A DNA stretch of 64,000 nt from Nothophaeocryptopus gaeumannii (Eukaryota; Ascomycota; Dothideomycetes; Mycosphaerellales; Mycosphaerellaceae): NCBI GenBank assembly GCA_031771865.1, contig JASISA010000041.1, positions 1,922,001-1,986,000 on the forward strand, read 5' to 3'. A model generated the notes under the pieces. It saw nothing but the letters and a program-made list of their open reading frames with translations, had not been told where the DNA came from and made no database searches. How positions within the stretch are numbered: the stretch's first letter is position 1; the number at the start of each line of letters is the position of its first letter. The position numbers and the translations under genes are program-made. This document shows, piece after piece, positions 47,122-57,465 of the stretch.

Positions 47122-48218
47122 ATGTCAGGATCTGTGCGACAACAAGACAGATCGACCAAGAACAGTTCAGCGACACGACAAGGACAACAGTCAACTGGAC
47201 TCACGGACGCAATGGACGCGATGTCAATTGCAAGTGGACGACAGGGAACAAAAGGGCCCACTATGGCCGATAGTGCGGCAGGATCGAATAAGGCACCCAA
47301 GGTATCACCACCGGAGACGTTCGATGGAACCCTAGGACGCCTGGAAGGATGGAAGCTGCAGGTTCAGCTCTACATTCTCTTCAACCATGCTCAATTCCCG
47401 ACAGAGGCCCACAAGGTGCTGTACGCTTGCTCGTACCTACGAGGCAGGGCGGCACGAGGGATCCGTCCATACTTGAAGGATTGGCTGGATAGCCAAGACG
47501 ACCCCAACGGAGCAAAGACCGAGACGAAACGAGTGTTCCACGATTATGACGAATTCGAAACCAAGCTTGAAGAACTCTATGGAGTACCCAATGAGGAAAC
47601 ATATGCCGACCGACATATTAGGCAACTCCGACAGACTACCTCTGTTGCTACCTATGTTTCTGAGTTTCAGGGGGTACGCAGCCGACTTGGAATGGAATGA
47701 TGCTGCTTTCAGATCCCAGTTCTATCTTGGACTGAAGGATTCGGTGAAGGCGGAAATCTCTCGAGTCACTGGAATTACGACGCTCGCTGCTATGATGAAG
47801 TCAGCTAGGGAGGTCGATGAAAGACTCCCAAGAACTGAAGTACGACCGGTACACGTACTCAGGGCCATCCAAAGGACGCTCAAAGGCCACGAGCGAAGAC
47901 CCCTATGGACCAGCGCCGATGGAGCTCGATGCTACAGAAATAGTTCGCCGGAGTGCAACGGGTAGCGGAGAAAGGCGCACGAAGCGCGTGACGTGCTATG
48001 CATGTGGTCAGCAAGGACACTACGCACGAAGCTGCAAAAGAAAGAACATGGTGACGCGCGAATTCAACCATATGCAGCACAAAGACACATACCAGGCATA
48101 TGAGGATTTATACCTGGAAGAACAACCTCATAGGTCGTTGTTTGATCAGAAGCAGCCCCACACGAGGAAAGAGAAGGATCGAAGCGAAGGATCCGGGAGA
48201 TTCTGGAAAGAAGTTTGA
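47122..48218 (+). pseudogene. Gag-like protein of the LTR element, two frameshifts
   Basis: Frame one (47122-47697) has the retrotransposon gag core: FDGTLGRLEGWKLQVQLYI, LRGRAARGIRPYL, FHDYDEFETKLEELYG, and TSVATYVSEFQ. It shifts near 47670 to WNDAAFRSQFYLGLKDSVKA, and again near 47830 to a frame with the zinc knuckle CYACGQQGHYARSC (about 47995-48036). That frame ends at 48218 in a charged tail. Gag packages element RNA. Two breaks in an element with near-identical LTRs mean it either moved as a defective copy supplied in trans, or the breaks are new. Confidence 0.8.
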
Positions 48219-48246
48219 CGACTCAAGGCCAGTAACGCGGCTCCGG

Positions 48247-48764
48247 TCATCCACGTATAGGAGAAAGCGCGGCCTCGAGCCCAGGGAAGAAAGTCCCCTC
48301 AGGGAGAGAGGACAGGAGTTCCTCCTCCGCCTCCGCCTCTTGAGCGTTTGCCTCGGCAACGGACACGGCGTTCTCGGCACGCTTGTCCAGTAGCTCAAGT
48401 TGTTTTGCTAGGCGTTGCTCCTGGCCAGGGCAGTTGAGGTAACTTCGCGAGCTCTCCTCACGATCTCCTGTTCTTGCTCCATGGCGGCAGCAGAGGCTTC
48501 TCGGGCTTCTTGTATTTGGGCAAGAAGCTTCGCCCGTTCCTTGCTCAGCTTCTCCCACTCGGACGCGGTGATCTTGATATCACACCCTTGTGGCCATGAA
48601 AATTACACTACACCGACCCGACCTGACGTGCACTTTGCACACACGACCATACTGCCGACACTTGGAACATGCGCGGGCATGATTTCGCCGTTCGCTCGAA
48701 TGAATAGTCCTAGGTCTCTTCGGTCTTCAGTGGAGGATCTCTTTGGTTTGGAATGTCTGGGCAT
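48247..48764 (-). pseudogene. Antisense reading frame inside the LTR element, coiled-coil product, broken
   Basis: On the minus strand an ATG at 48764 opens MPRHSKPKRSSTEDRRDLGL and continues FIRANGEIMPAHVPSVGSMV with CAKC just after. A TAA at 48603-48605 interrupts, then the same frame goes on with CDIKITASEWEKLSKERAKL and a long helix rich in Glu, Ala, Gln and Arg. A frame change near 48440 leads to RLAKQLELLDKRAENAV and EAEAEEELLSSL. Heptad-like spacing suggests a coiled coil of about 80-100 residues. This is not gag or pol; the source may be a captured host gene. Confidence 0.5.
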
Positions 48765-48859
48765 GGTAAAGGAAAGGACAGAGCCATGACGAAATAAGGA
48801 CACGAGGTATTCCGCCTGTTTATGACTAGCTCGGGACGAGCTAGGCTAGAAGGGGATGG

Positions 48860-49205
48860 TGTTACGGATGGAACCGAGAGGCGATGGCAGCCAACCAGTC
48901 TAAGCGCGGGTCTGCAGCTCAGCCTCGGGAGGTTCCGCTGCAGCTCGCTCACAGTACTCGTCGCTCGCAGTGCTTCCACCGGAAGCACAGGAAGCAGAGA
49001 AAGCAAGGAGAGCACACGAATCTCCTATGTGTATATAGATCACGTTCTCTACTGAGGTAGATAGGAGCTTCGTGCTCAACTCAATCTCTCAATACTACTC
49101 TCTTGAGTAAAGGTTACACTTCTCAAGACTCTGTTACCAAAGAGACATTCCGGGGTTCGACACTTCCTAGGCCTATCCACGTGACAGAGGAGACGGTCCG
49201 TAACA
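48860..49205 (+). repeat. 3' long terminal repeat
   Basis: 346 bp, same ends as the 5' copy, lacking two bases (CT) present there. Followed by the target copy TATAG. Confidence 0.92.
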
Positions 49206-49779
49206 TATAGCGAGTAACGTTAGTACGGAACTAGCCGCCGTGCCTAAGGGTAAGTATAGGGAGCTAAAGGAATAGTCGAAATCCGGCTTTAATATAGTAT
49301 ATAAACTATACCTACGACGACACGAATTTCCTTAGGATAATTAGAGGAGCTTAGAGGCATAGTTATACCTAAATATATCTATAAATATATAAAAATAAAA
49401 GGCGTTTTTAGGATCGTAGTATACATGTTAGTAAAGCTCGAATTCTAAAGATTTATATACCTCCTAAAGCTAAGCGGCACGTATAGCTCGCTAAGTATAA
49501 ACTCGTCGCGCTAGTAAAGGCTATACTCGTTATCGCTAACCTTAGACTTCTTAGACTTACTATCGTTACTTCTACTACCTTTAGACAATATACTATCGTT
49601 GTCCTCTTACGTATATCACGCCTATAATCTTTCACGCTTATTAAGATCTATACTCTAAGTAGCGCTAGCTAAAGTAGCGAACTCCTAGGCGCTATATTCT
49701 AGATCCTCGCTATCGATATTGTAGCTAGTATACTTAAAGAGTCCGTACGCTTTATCGCCGCGATATTACTATAGATACT

Positions 49780-50620
49780 ATACAAGGTAATACTAGAAGT
49801 TATAGAACCTATCTACCTCGCGAATATGCTTTTTAATAACTTTTTTCAGTAGGTTAAAGGTCTACTCGATTGGATTTAGATCTAGTAAGTACGGCGGTAA
49901 GTACTCGAGTCTATAACTAGCTAACAAGATCGCTTCCTTTACGTCTTTACTATAGTAAATAGAGGTATTGTCTATAATAAAGATTATCTATAGTCTATCC
50001 TCTAGTATTAGTAATATATCGTAGACTAGCTAAGACACGAATAGCTCCCTATTAAATAATCCTTAGTATACCTTAGTATATAGTAAGTAGCCGTAGATAG
50101 TAAAGGCTAGTAAAACTAACTACTAAGTCTTACGCTTTGTAAATTGAAAGTCCTAGTAATCTACGCCTATAGGGCTCTATCTATACTTCCGCTAACTAGT
50201 TTTCTAATTATAGGCTATCTTATCGATAAATATAAGCCTATCTATAGGCTACTTCTAGTACCGAATCGTCTAGATTACTCGTAACTACGGATTACGTTCC
50301 TTCGCGACTCTTCGAGTAGTTTTATAGCTCTAACGACGATCTTATAGTATACGTTAAAGTATACGCGGGCGTACTTTAATACCGAACTTATTATTCAACG
50401 CTATTATTATTTTAGCGTAATACGCGTCTAGGCGCTCTAAGAGATAGTATAGTAACTAGGTTTCTTAGTCTTTAGTTATCGTCCGCGGACGGCCACGCCT
50501 TATCGACGGCTAGGCTAAATATATCTCGCTAAATACCCTCTATCGTTCCTTCGTATAGTATACTATTCTTTTAGTAATAGGTAGCCTCGTCTAATCGAGT
50601 ATTTAGTTAACAGTTATACC
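49780..50620 (-). pseudogene. Tc1-like DD34E transposase, RIP-destroyed
   Basis: Reading leftward: a basic RRKGRPRTITKD segment (near 50,500), the first catalytic block LIFID near 50,228, then FTIYGYLLYTKVY, IIFIIDNTSIYYSKDV near 49,975, and LEYLPPY with LDLNPIE near 49,865-49,905. Between the second Asp and the Glu there are 34 residues, the DD34E spacing of Tc1-type enzymes, which cut and paste at TA. At least 15 stops, nearly all explained by C-to-T or G-to-A changes, remove function. Confidence 0.8.
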
Positions 50621-50843
50621 GGCTTTAAAACACGACTTTAGGAGCTTCTAGAAGCCGATAGGTAGTTTAGCTAGCTTAGCTATTACTACAATACCTTAGA
50701 ATTAATAGTATAGACGATTTACTAGCTAACTTTAGCTTTATTCGAGTATTTAGGACTAATTCTAGTAATTAAGATGCAGTAGACCGCTCTTACGGCTAAT
50801 TTGTTATAGTGCGTGAGTCCAGCGAATCGGAAATATGCCGCAG

Positions 50844-50876
50844 AGCCCCAACTGACAAGCATTATGCGGCTCACAG
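50844..50876 (-). repeat. Right terminal inverted repeat of DNA transposon
   Basis: Inverted partner of 44946-44978, ending GCATTATGCGGCTCACAG, followed by the target TA at 50877-50878. Confidence 0.88.
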
Positions 50877-50878
50877 TA

Positions 50879-51434
50879 TCTTGGCGTGATGATTCGCTTG
50901 GCACCCATTGCTTCGACTTCGGTCCATCTCATCAGATCTCACACCCCATCTCATCCTCCACCTCCACCTTCACCTCCACCTCCTCCTCCTCAATGTCAGC
51001 GCTGCCATCCTTCGACCCTCACGACATGCAGCGGACATGCCTTTGATCTTCACCATGCAGTGGACATGCCTCTGATCTTCATCATGGAATCAGGTGCAAC
51101 ACATCTGATTCGGCAGCACTCGCCGACGCCACCGACGACGCACGCGATTCCCATGTTGCATCCGCTGCCCTCATCTCTCTCCCCGCCTTCTCCGCAGCCA
51201 TCTAAACCTTAAACTGCAGCCAGTGAGGAGGCGCAGATGGCCTCCGGATGCCTGACCTTCCCTCCAGAAACCGCACATCATTCGGCTTTCCCAAGGTAGG
51301 CAGCCCGTGCTGTTTCAGCTCCTTAGCGTATCTGTCAAAGTCTCGGTCTTAAGAAACGCTTCGTCTTTCTTACTTCTCTTCAGCTTCGCCATTGTGGACT
51401 TCAGTACTCTTGGGTCTGGGCAATATCCATCGTC
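50879..51434. other. Promoter side of MFS transporter, with a possible small gene
   Basis: Holds (CCT/CCA)-rich pyrimidine tracts at 50,950-51,000. The minus-strand frame 51348-51202 could be a last exon (next entry). Nothing else is supported. Confidence 0.4.
51202..51348 (-). CDS. Possible last exon of a small unknown gene
   Basis: About 48 codons on the minus strand after an acceptor-like TTCTTAAG read RDFDRYAKELKQHGLP, then GKPNDVRFLEGRSGIRRPSA and end PPHWLQFKV. The text looks protein-like (Pro-Pro-His-Trp end, balanced charges) but no upstream exon with ATG can be placed, because the region upstream is the start of the transporter on the other strand. I do not recognise a family. Confidence 0.3.
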   Translation of the reverse strand, partial: DRDFDRYAKELKQHGLPTLGKPNDVRFLEGRSGIRRPSAPPHWLQFKV

Positions 51435-53400
51435 ATGGGCAAATTCTACGGTCTTCGCGGGCTAAAGCTCAATATCGCCATCGCGGTTGTCGCTGGCGTC
51501 GACTTTGCTTTGTTCGGCTATGATCAGGTTTGGACCTCGAGAGTCTTGAAAGGTACGCAAGACTGACGAGCGAGCGCAGGGTGTAATGGGTGGTTTGCTC
51601 ACCCTCGGCTCCTTCTTGAGATACTTCCCCGAAATCGACGTCCAGCATCCGCCCCCAGGAAAGACAGCCAGCCAGGTCAGCAATGTCCAAGGAATCACAG
51701 TTGGAGGTTACACGCTTGGATGTTTCTTTGGGGCTGTTGCCACCATCTGGCTGGGCAATCTACTCGGACGAAAGCGAACTGTCATGGTCGGGAGCACTAT
51801 AATGATCATTGGAGCCGCTATCCAATGCTCTTCGTTTAGTCTCGGTCAACTTATCGCAGCCCGACTCATCACCGGCTTTGGAAACGGAATGAATACATCG
51901 ACTGTCCCGACATGGCAATCAGAGACTTCGAAGTCGCATCGCAGAGGACAAATGGTCATGATCGAAGGATCTTTGATCGTGTTTGGCGTGATGATCTCAT
52001 ACTGGATTGACCTCGGGTTTTCGTTCTTGGATCCATCTTCGGTTTCTTGGAGATTTCCAATTGCTTTCCAAATTGTTATGGCACTATTCATTGTCTGTAT
52101 CATCCCTGGACTACCAGAGAGTCCGAGATGGCTCACACTCAAAGGAAGAGAAGCGGAAGCTCTGGAGGTGCTATGCGCTCTCAATGATACAACAGAAGAC
52201 GACCCAAGGATTCAGGACGAGTTCAAAGCCGTCAAAGACACAGTGTTTGAGATGGCAAAGGGCAGCTTCTCCGACTGCTTCAAGTTCAACCGAAACCGCA
52301 ATTTCCACCGAACGGTGTTGGCATATGTGAATCAGATGTTTCAACAGATTTCGGGCATTAACATTATCACGTGCGTATTTCATCTCTTCTGGTACATCTT
52401 CAGCATACTGATACCATATCCAGTTACTACGCGGCTACTATCTTCGAGAACAACATCGGATTGTCTCCCTTCCTCAGTCGCCTGCTCGCCGCTCTCAACG
52501 GGACGGAGTACTTCATGGCATCATGGATCGCAATTTTCACGAGTGAGAAGGATCCCATAACTTCACAGCCTAATCAGTCTACTGACATCATATCCAGTCG
52601 AGAAATTCGGCCGTCGCAAACTGATGCTTTTTGGCGCCTGTGGTCAGGCGGCTTCAATGGCTATCCTCGCAGGAACAACGTCTGTGCCTACCAGCGACCC
52701 AAAGAGTCACCAGCTCGGAATCGTCGCCGCGGTCTTCCTCTTCGTCTTCAACAGTTTCTTCGCGATTGGATGGCTCGGTATGACGTGGTTGTATCCGTAA
52801 GTCCAAGAACAGGTCCTCGACTCTGCCACGTTTACTGACAATCTTATAGTGCTGAGATCACGCCTCTGGCCATTCGTGCGCCTGCCAACGCTATCTCAAC
52901 GACTGCAAACTGGATTTTTAACGTGAGCATGGTGCAATATTGCAAAAAGGTCAAGCTAACACATTCTAGTTTATGGTCGTGATGGTCACACCCGTGGCTT
53001 TTGCCAACATAGGTTACAACACCTATACCGTCTTCGCAGTGATCAACGCCTTCATGGTCCCATGCGTTTACTTCTTCTTCCCGTAAGCTTCTCTTGCCAC
53101 TTGACAGATGATCGCCCTACTGACAAGATATGTAGTGAAACCGCATACCGAAGCTTGGAAGAAATGGACGAGATCTTCCACCAAGCTCATGGAGCCAAAG
53201 GTGCCTTCAGCGTCGTGGCCATCGCCAGGAAACAGCCGCGCAGATATGGCAAGAACGGCGAGCTGCTTATTGCCTATGACGAGACCGAGGAGGCGAGAGA
53301 TGCGGAGAGGCGCAGGAGCTCTGTGGTGGTTGGTGCTGGTGAGAAGTATACAAACGGGACTGGAGGGGAGAAGTTGGAGGACGTCAATGGTCATTCCTGA
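51435..53400 (+). CDS. MFS sugar transporter
   Basis: Seven exons: 51435-51527, 51580-52370, 52424-52542, 52598-52796, 52850-52922, 52970-53082 and 53136-53400; 550 residues. The text is a standard hexose-type permease: FGYDQGVMGGLLT in helix 1, GRKRTVMVG between helices 2 and 3, GFGNGMNTSTVPTWQSE, PGLPESPRWL after helix 6, MFQQISGIN in helix 7, EKFGRRKLM, and PETAYRSLEE after helix 12. The donor of intron 2 (GTGCGT) is less usual than the others; all introns are 47-55 nt. It moves a sugar with protons across the plasma membrane. Which sugar cannot be told. The cytosolic C-terminal tail ends in a charged low-complexity part. Confidence 0.92.
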
Positions 53401-53700
53401 GAAGTAGACGGAGGTGTGCAAGGTTTCTGATATTCAGAGTCGGGATTACCAGATCTTTTCTAGGTCATTAGAAACCGATAGAGGTGTTGCAGAGCTGCAT
53501 CAGCATATGAATACGAAAAAATTTCCCTTTTCGATCGTGTTGATCTATGATCAGTTCGTCCAGCTCATGAAGCAATCTTCAAGCACTATTCCGTCCAATG
53601 GGTCCATGCAGCCAATGTCATCTCAACATATCAGTGCTTCCTGCCCAATCGCCTCGCTCTCAATCGCAGCAAAACTCATCGCACAAGGGATTTCAAACAT

Positions 53701-54901
53701 CTACTTCGGCGAAGTCGGATTGGCGCAACCAACAGGCTGATCAAGCCCACCAGTGCTATTCGAAGCAGCAAAGCTGTACCCAATATTGAACCAGAACTTG
53801 CCACGCCATTGACCTGCACAAAACGCAATCTCGTCAGCAAATGCAATCCCACGCCCAGAAAGCAGATCGAGTCTTGTACTTGCCATTATTAGTCGCAAAA
53901 CTCTGCGGCCAAGTCTCGTTATAAAGCGCACAATACTGTCCCACAGCCGTTGTCTCGTTGTACAAGACATAGGTGTTGAAGAACTGACAAGTCTGGAAAT
54001 ATCCATTCTTGGCAGGATGTCTCCTGTTATAATCTGACTGAGCCGTGCAAGCAGCAGAGCATTTCCCGACATCGAAAGGTCCAGATGTGAAGATTTTCAC
54101 GCCCATGTAGGTGTCGCGTTTGTTGCAGTCTAGAGGGGCGTTGATGGCAGCGTTGCCGAGGGCGATGGGGGTTTGATAGCCGGGCGGAGTGGCTATGGAG
54201 TTGTTGACGTAGCCGTTGCTGCCGGCGATGACGACGTGGAAGTCCTCTCGGTATTGGCCGTCGTTGGTTGCTGAGGCGGAGGTCACGGGGCCGCCGTAGT
54301 AGACGCATTTGATGACTTGTGTGGAGGATGGGTTGGTGCAGGAGTCTGTGGGGTCGACGCTGGGGTCGCGCTCATAGTCTATGGTCGTTAGCTAGAACAA
54401 TGAACTGGTTATACTGCATTGCTTACAGATGTTGAAAGATTGGCAGCCTGTGACCTTGTCACATCGCGAGGAGCACTCGGAAGCAGAGTAACTGTCTAGG
54501 ACAGAGTAGCCCATGTACCCATACACGCCTTGGCTTGAAGCATTTTGATTTTGGTAGACCAGTTGGTAGCCTGCTGGTGTTCCGGCGGTGTTGGCGGCGG
54601 TGGCATAGTCCCCATTCGCGGCAAAGGCCTCTGCTGTATCGTCACTGGAAGGGGAGCATGCATCTCGGCGTTCCAAGGAAGTGTCGGTAGGAGAAGCATT
54701 CACTGCCGAAGAGACAGAGGCAGCTGCAGCAGTTGGGTTCACGCTCAATGTTGTCTGGGCAGCTTCGGCGTCTACCACAGGGATTGATGGAGTTGGAATG
54801 GGCTCAAGAGCATCGATTGCGTCCCAGTCAAGGCCTTGAGGAACAGGATTGGCGTATGCAACACCTGCAAGGAGAGCAGCAATGCCGGCGTACGAACGCA
54901 T
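53701..54901 (-). CDS. Secreted cysteine-containing protein of unknown function
   Basis: Three exons: 54901-54427, 54378-53884 and 53813-53701; 360 residues. A signal peptide (MRSYAGIAALLAGVAYA) is followed by a Thr/Ala/Ser-rich linker with a likely Kex2-type site (LERRDAC). The C-terminal about 270 residues have regularly spaced Cys and aromatic residues: YSASECSSRCDKVTGCQSF, IKCVYYGGPVTSASATNDGQ, VVIAGSNGYVN, and ATNNGQWRGKFWF at the last splice. Many ascomycetes secrete proteins of this build; I know no proven function. N-glycosylation sites (NAS, NST, NET) fit an extracellular place. Intron 1 is GT-AG. Intron 2 (53883-53814) must begin with GC (AATG|GCAAGT) to keep NNGQWRG in frame. Confidence 0.8.
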
Positions 54902-56811
54902 GATGAGCAGGATCAGGAGGGTAGGCGAGGATTTACGAAACGTGTGAATGTTTCGAGTTCTGGAAGAAATACAAGTGAAGTTGATCGATGCAAGAACAGA
55001 AAGGGAAAGGGATCGACCTACGGTAGATATATAGGATCTCCGCACGGCGAGGGGATGGGTCCAGCCCAGTGAGTTGTGCTCACTGATAGGTCTCGCCATG
55101 AGCATCTTTCTCAGCCTGAATCCAAGACCATGGTGGCTGTTGTCAAGGCCAGGCCGCGCTGTCGGGGTAGGCGAGTATAGAGACCCACGAGCTCCTTGGC
55201 TCATCGAAACAGCGGAAGAAGATTGCACCAGCGACCAGACTACCTCTGCAGATGGGAAGTCCATTGCTCGTACGCGATTCGAAGCTCGTCCAAAAGATGG
55301 TATAGCAGCCGGTCATTGGAGAAGAGATAATGTTCTAACGGCTTTGAGATTAGCACAATCGAGTTATCGTTGCCAGCGGCTTGTGTTGCCCGGCACTCGT
55401 CCCATGTGGCTGTCTGAGGCCGAGCCGCCGTTTGCGTTATGGCTCGCTTCCTCAGGACGACGTAAGTTAGAGCGTGCACTTGAGGACCACTTGTGGAAAT
55501 GGCTGATGGCCGAAAGCATCGACAGCAGACCAAAATGGGCGCTGAAGCGGGAGGAAGCGCCAAAGATACGAGTAAGGTCTTGCAGTCTCGGTTTGTGTCC
55601 GAGTCCGAGACTTTATGAGGGAGGAGCATGCTGTCTTGTCGCCATTGAAGCTTTCGACTGCACCACACTCATCGTGACCCTTTCTCGATGGCGCCCGTTG
55701 GCATTTCCTCGGGACGTCCGCGAGGAGAAGGGGAACGGAAAGTTGGGAGGAAAGCTAAGACCTGGCATGGCAATTAAGGTTCAGATACCGCGTGCCAAGC
55801 ACGTGGATGACACCAGTTTGGGGCCCGTGCATGCGATAAGTGCCGACCCGTCGCAACCTTCTCGACGACACACAACGCCATCTCGACGCCTCTTCCACTC
55901 CAGCGCAGAGGGCATCTTCGCTTCTCGGGTGAGACCTTCGGCTCAACCAGCGAAACGGGCACTCGGTGAGACTCTGCAACCTGCAGCATGACCACGCGCT
56001 TCATCAGGCCATCGGCGTTCCAAAGAAGCAGTCCAAGAGAGGAATGCCTATTGTCCGAATGTCTCGGCATATACGCACCACTGGCCTACATCTGAGGTTC
56101 GCAAAGGCCGCGCAAACAGCTGCCCTTCGCCCAGGAAGTACAAGAAGCGGAGAGATCCCTCCAAGAATCTGTATGGAAAAGAAGCAGACGCCGGTCTTCC
56201 AACCGCTCTCGCGGAGCATCTCGGCTTCACCTCACGCGCTCCGCCTCGTGTAACACAGGGATAGCGCCTGTATGCCATGCGAAAGCGCGGACTCCAGGCG
56301 ACTAGAACTCCATTGTGGCTTGCCTCAGATGTGACGGGCTACACTCTAAACACAGGAAAGTATTGGCTACAGCCCGGGTACCAGAGCCTACCACGACTAG
56401 CATCACGCTGCAGCAGCACATGTTCAGCTGCAAAGTCACAGCACCGGCGCCGAATTGCTCGGAGACCTCAATCGGATATCAGTCACATGCCCCGATCATG
56501 GCCGATGCAGCGTACCATACGGCCATCTTCCCCCCTGTCAGGTACGGACGTATGGTGAGCCAGCCGTAGGCCAGGGAGAATTTCAGCTCAAGAGCATCTG
56601 GATGTACGATCCATCGTGATCCTGCCCTACCAACTTTCGTACAAGGCGTTCATAATCGCCCCATGACCAGAGCCAGCACTCAAAGCCAGCTCCTCTACAG
56701 GAAGCGCGACTCCAAGGTCCACGAGTCCACGTCGCCCATCTTCAGGTCTCGAAGTAAGTAAAAACACAAACATCCCTCATACCCGCCCAAGTCCATACCG
56801 TATCAAACCCC
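54902..56811. other. No gene recognised
   Basis: A plus-strand frame of 305 codons at 55074-55991 and frames opposite it overlap without family likeness, introns or good starts. Probably upstream sequence of the secreted-protein gene plus spacer. Confidence 0.35.
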
Positions 56812-57465
56812 CATCCTGCCCTCCCCAAGCACCCTCCTACACCTCTCCACCCCCTCCTCCACCCTCTCAACCTCCATCCTAACCCTCCCAATAACCCTCT
56901 CCACCCCACTCACCCTCCCCAACATCTCCCCAACCTCCAAATAAACCTCCGCCCTCACCTCAATACTCTCCTCAACCAAGCTCCCATACTCCCTTTCTCA
57001 CAACCCCAACATTCTTCTCATGCATCTTCAAATCCCTTCTCAACCTACTCAACCTCTCCTCCCGCACGGGTCGTTCAGCTTCATCCCTCATACGCGAGAG
57101 GGTCGGGTGGGGATGGACCAGGGTTTCCACGAGGGACAAAGTAATGGAGATAGGATCATGAAGGAATTTCGTTTCGACGAAGAGCGCATGGGCGCGGGTG
57201 TCGAGGTTCCAGATTTTCAACTGAAGTTCCCAGGGGGAAGATAGAGGTGTGTCCTCTGTGCAAGGAGTACTCATGGCTTCCTCGCCCATGTCTGGCTGAA
57301 TCGATGGTGGTAGTGGGCTGAGTGTCGCTCATGTTTGTTCGGTCCTCCACGAACAGCAGTCGTCGATAATCTGTCCAGAGGTGTTGAATGCTTCGTGGGG
57401 ATAGCGTTTGATAGTCCTCGGGCTTCGTGATTGATGTCTTGAAGATTATTCGCTTGTTCTGCCAT
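56812..57465 (-). pseudogene. Possible unknown gene with coiled-coil C-terminus, frame broken
   Basis: On the minus strand an ATG at 57465 opens MAEQANNLQDINHEARGLSN. A second frame near 57290-56985 reads WELQLKIWNLDTRAHALFVE and EERLSRLRRDLKMHEKN. A third (56985-56812) gives SLVEESIEVRAEVYLEVGEM and a Val/Glu/Arg-rich helical end, stopping after LGEGRMGV. The three pieces need two frame changes, by introns that I cannot place or by indels. The plus strand here is strikingly C/T-rich (about 56,790-57,010), so the coding resemblance may partly come from composition. Confidence 0.35.

Larger units (their letters stand above)
46734..49205 (+). mobile_element. LTR retrotransposon, gag-only, recent insertion
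   Basis: Direct repeats 46734-47081 (348 bp) and 48860-49205 (346 bp) begin TGTTACGG and end CCGTAACA. They look identical apart from a missing CT in the right copy. A 5-bp target duplication TATAG lies just outside (46729-46733 and 49206-49210). A purine-rich tract (GAAGGGGATGG) precedes the right LTR. The internal 1.8 kb encodes only a gag-like protein; I find no protease, reverse transcriptase or integrase, so it depends on other elements. The gag type suggests Ty3/Gypsy ancestry. It interrupts the passenger frame of the DNA transposon and is not RIP-mutated. Confidence 0.92.
45140..49400 (+). pseudogene. Passenger reading frame of the DNA transposon, full of RIP stops, split by LTR element
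   Basis: One plus-strand frame holds from about 45140 to the LTR insertion at 46733 and, after removing the insertion and one target copy, continues from 49206 to about 49400. Its stops are nearly all TAG or TAA at places where CAG or CAA (Gln) would be restored by reversing RIP. The text is Lys/Ser/Thr/Ile-rich. I recognise no domain. It converges with the transposase. Its persistence as a single frame over about 600 codons is unlikely by chance in such TA-rich DNA, so it was probably a real protein before RIP. Confidence 0.55.
44946..50876 (-). mobile_element. Tc1/mariner-type DNA transposon, RIP-degraded, carrying a passenger frame and an LTR insertion
   Basis: Terminal inverted repeats at 44946-44978 and 50844-50876 begin CTGTGAGCCGCATAATGCTT and differ at one base. 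A TA lies directly outside each end (44944-44945 and 50877-50878), the target duplication of the IS630/Tc1/mariner group. A decayed DD34E transposase reads leftward (about 50,620-49,780), and a second long decayed frame reads rightward from about 45,140. Without the LTR element at 46734-49205 the unit is about 3.45 kb. CA and TG are scarce throughout the element except in that insertion, so RIP acted before the LTR element arrived. Confidence 0.85.

Noticed and set aside
46729..49210. Tandem duplication as the cause of the 350-bp direct repeats
   Set aside because: Ends TGTTACGG/CCGTAACA, a 5-bp target duplication, a purine tract and gag between them identify LTRs.
44946..50876. Giant Starship-type or Helitron element
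   Set aside because: TA target, inverted ends and a DD34E transposase place it in the Tc1/mariner group; no tyrosine recombinase or helicase is seen.
55074..55991. 305-codon open frame on the plus strand
   Set aside because: No domain, no splice context, several overlapping frames opposite; length alone is not enough.
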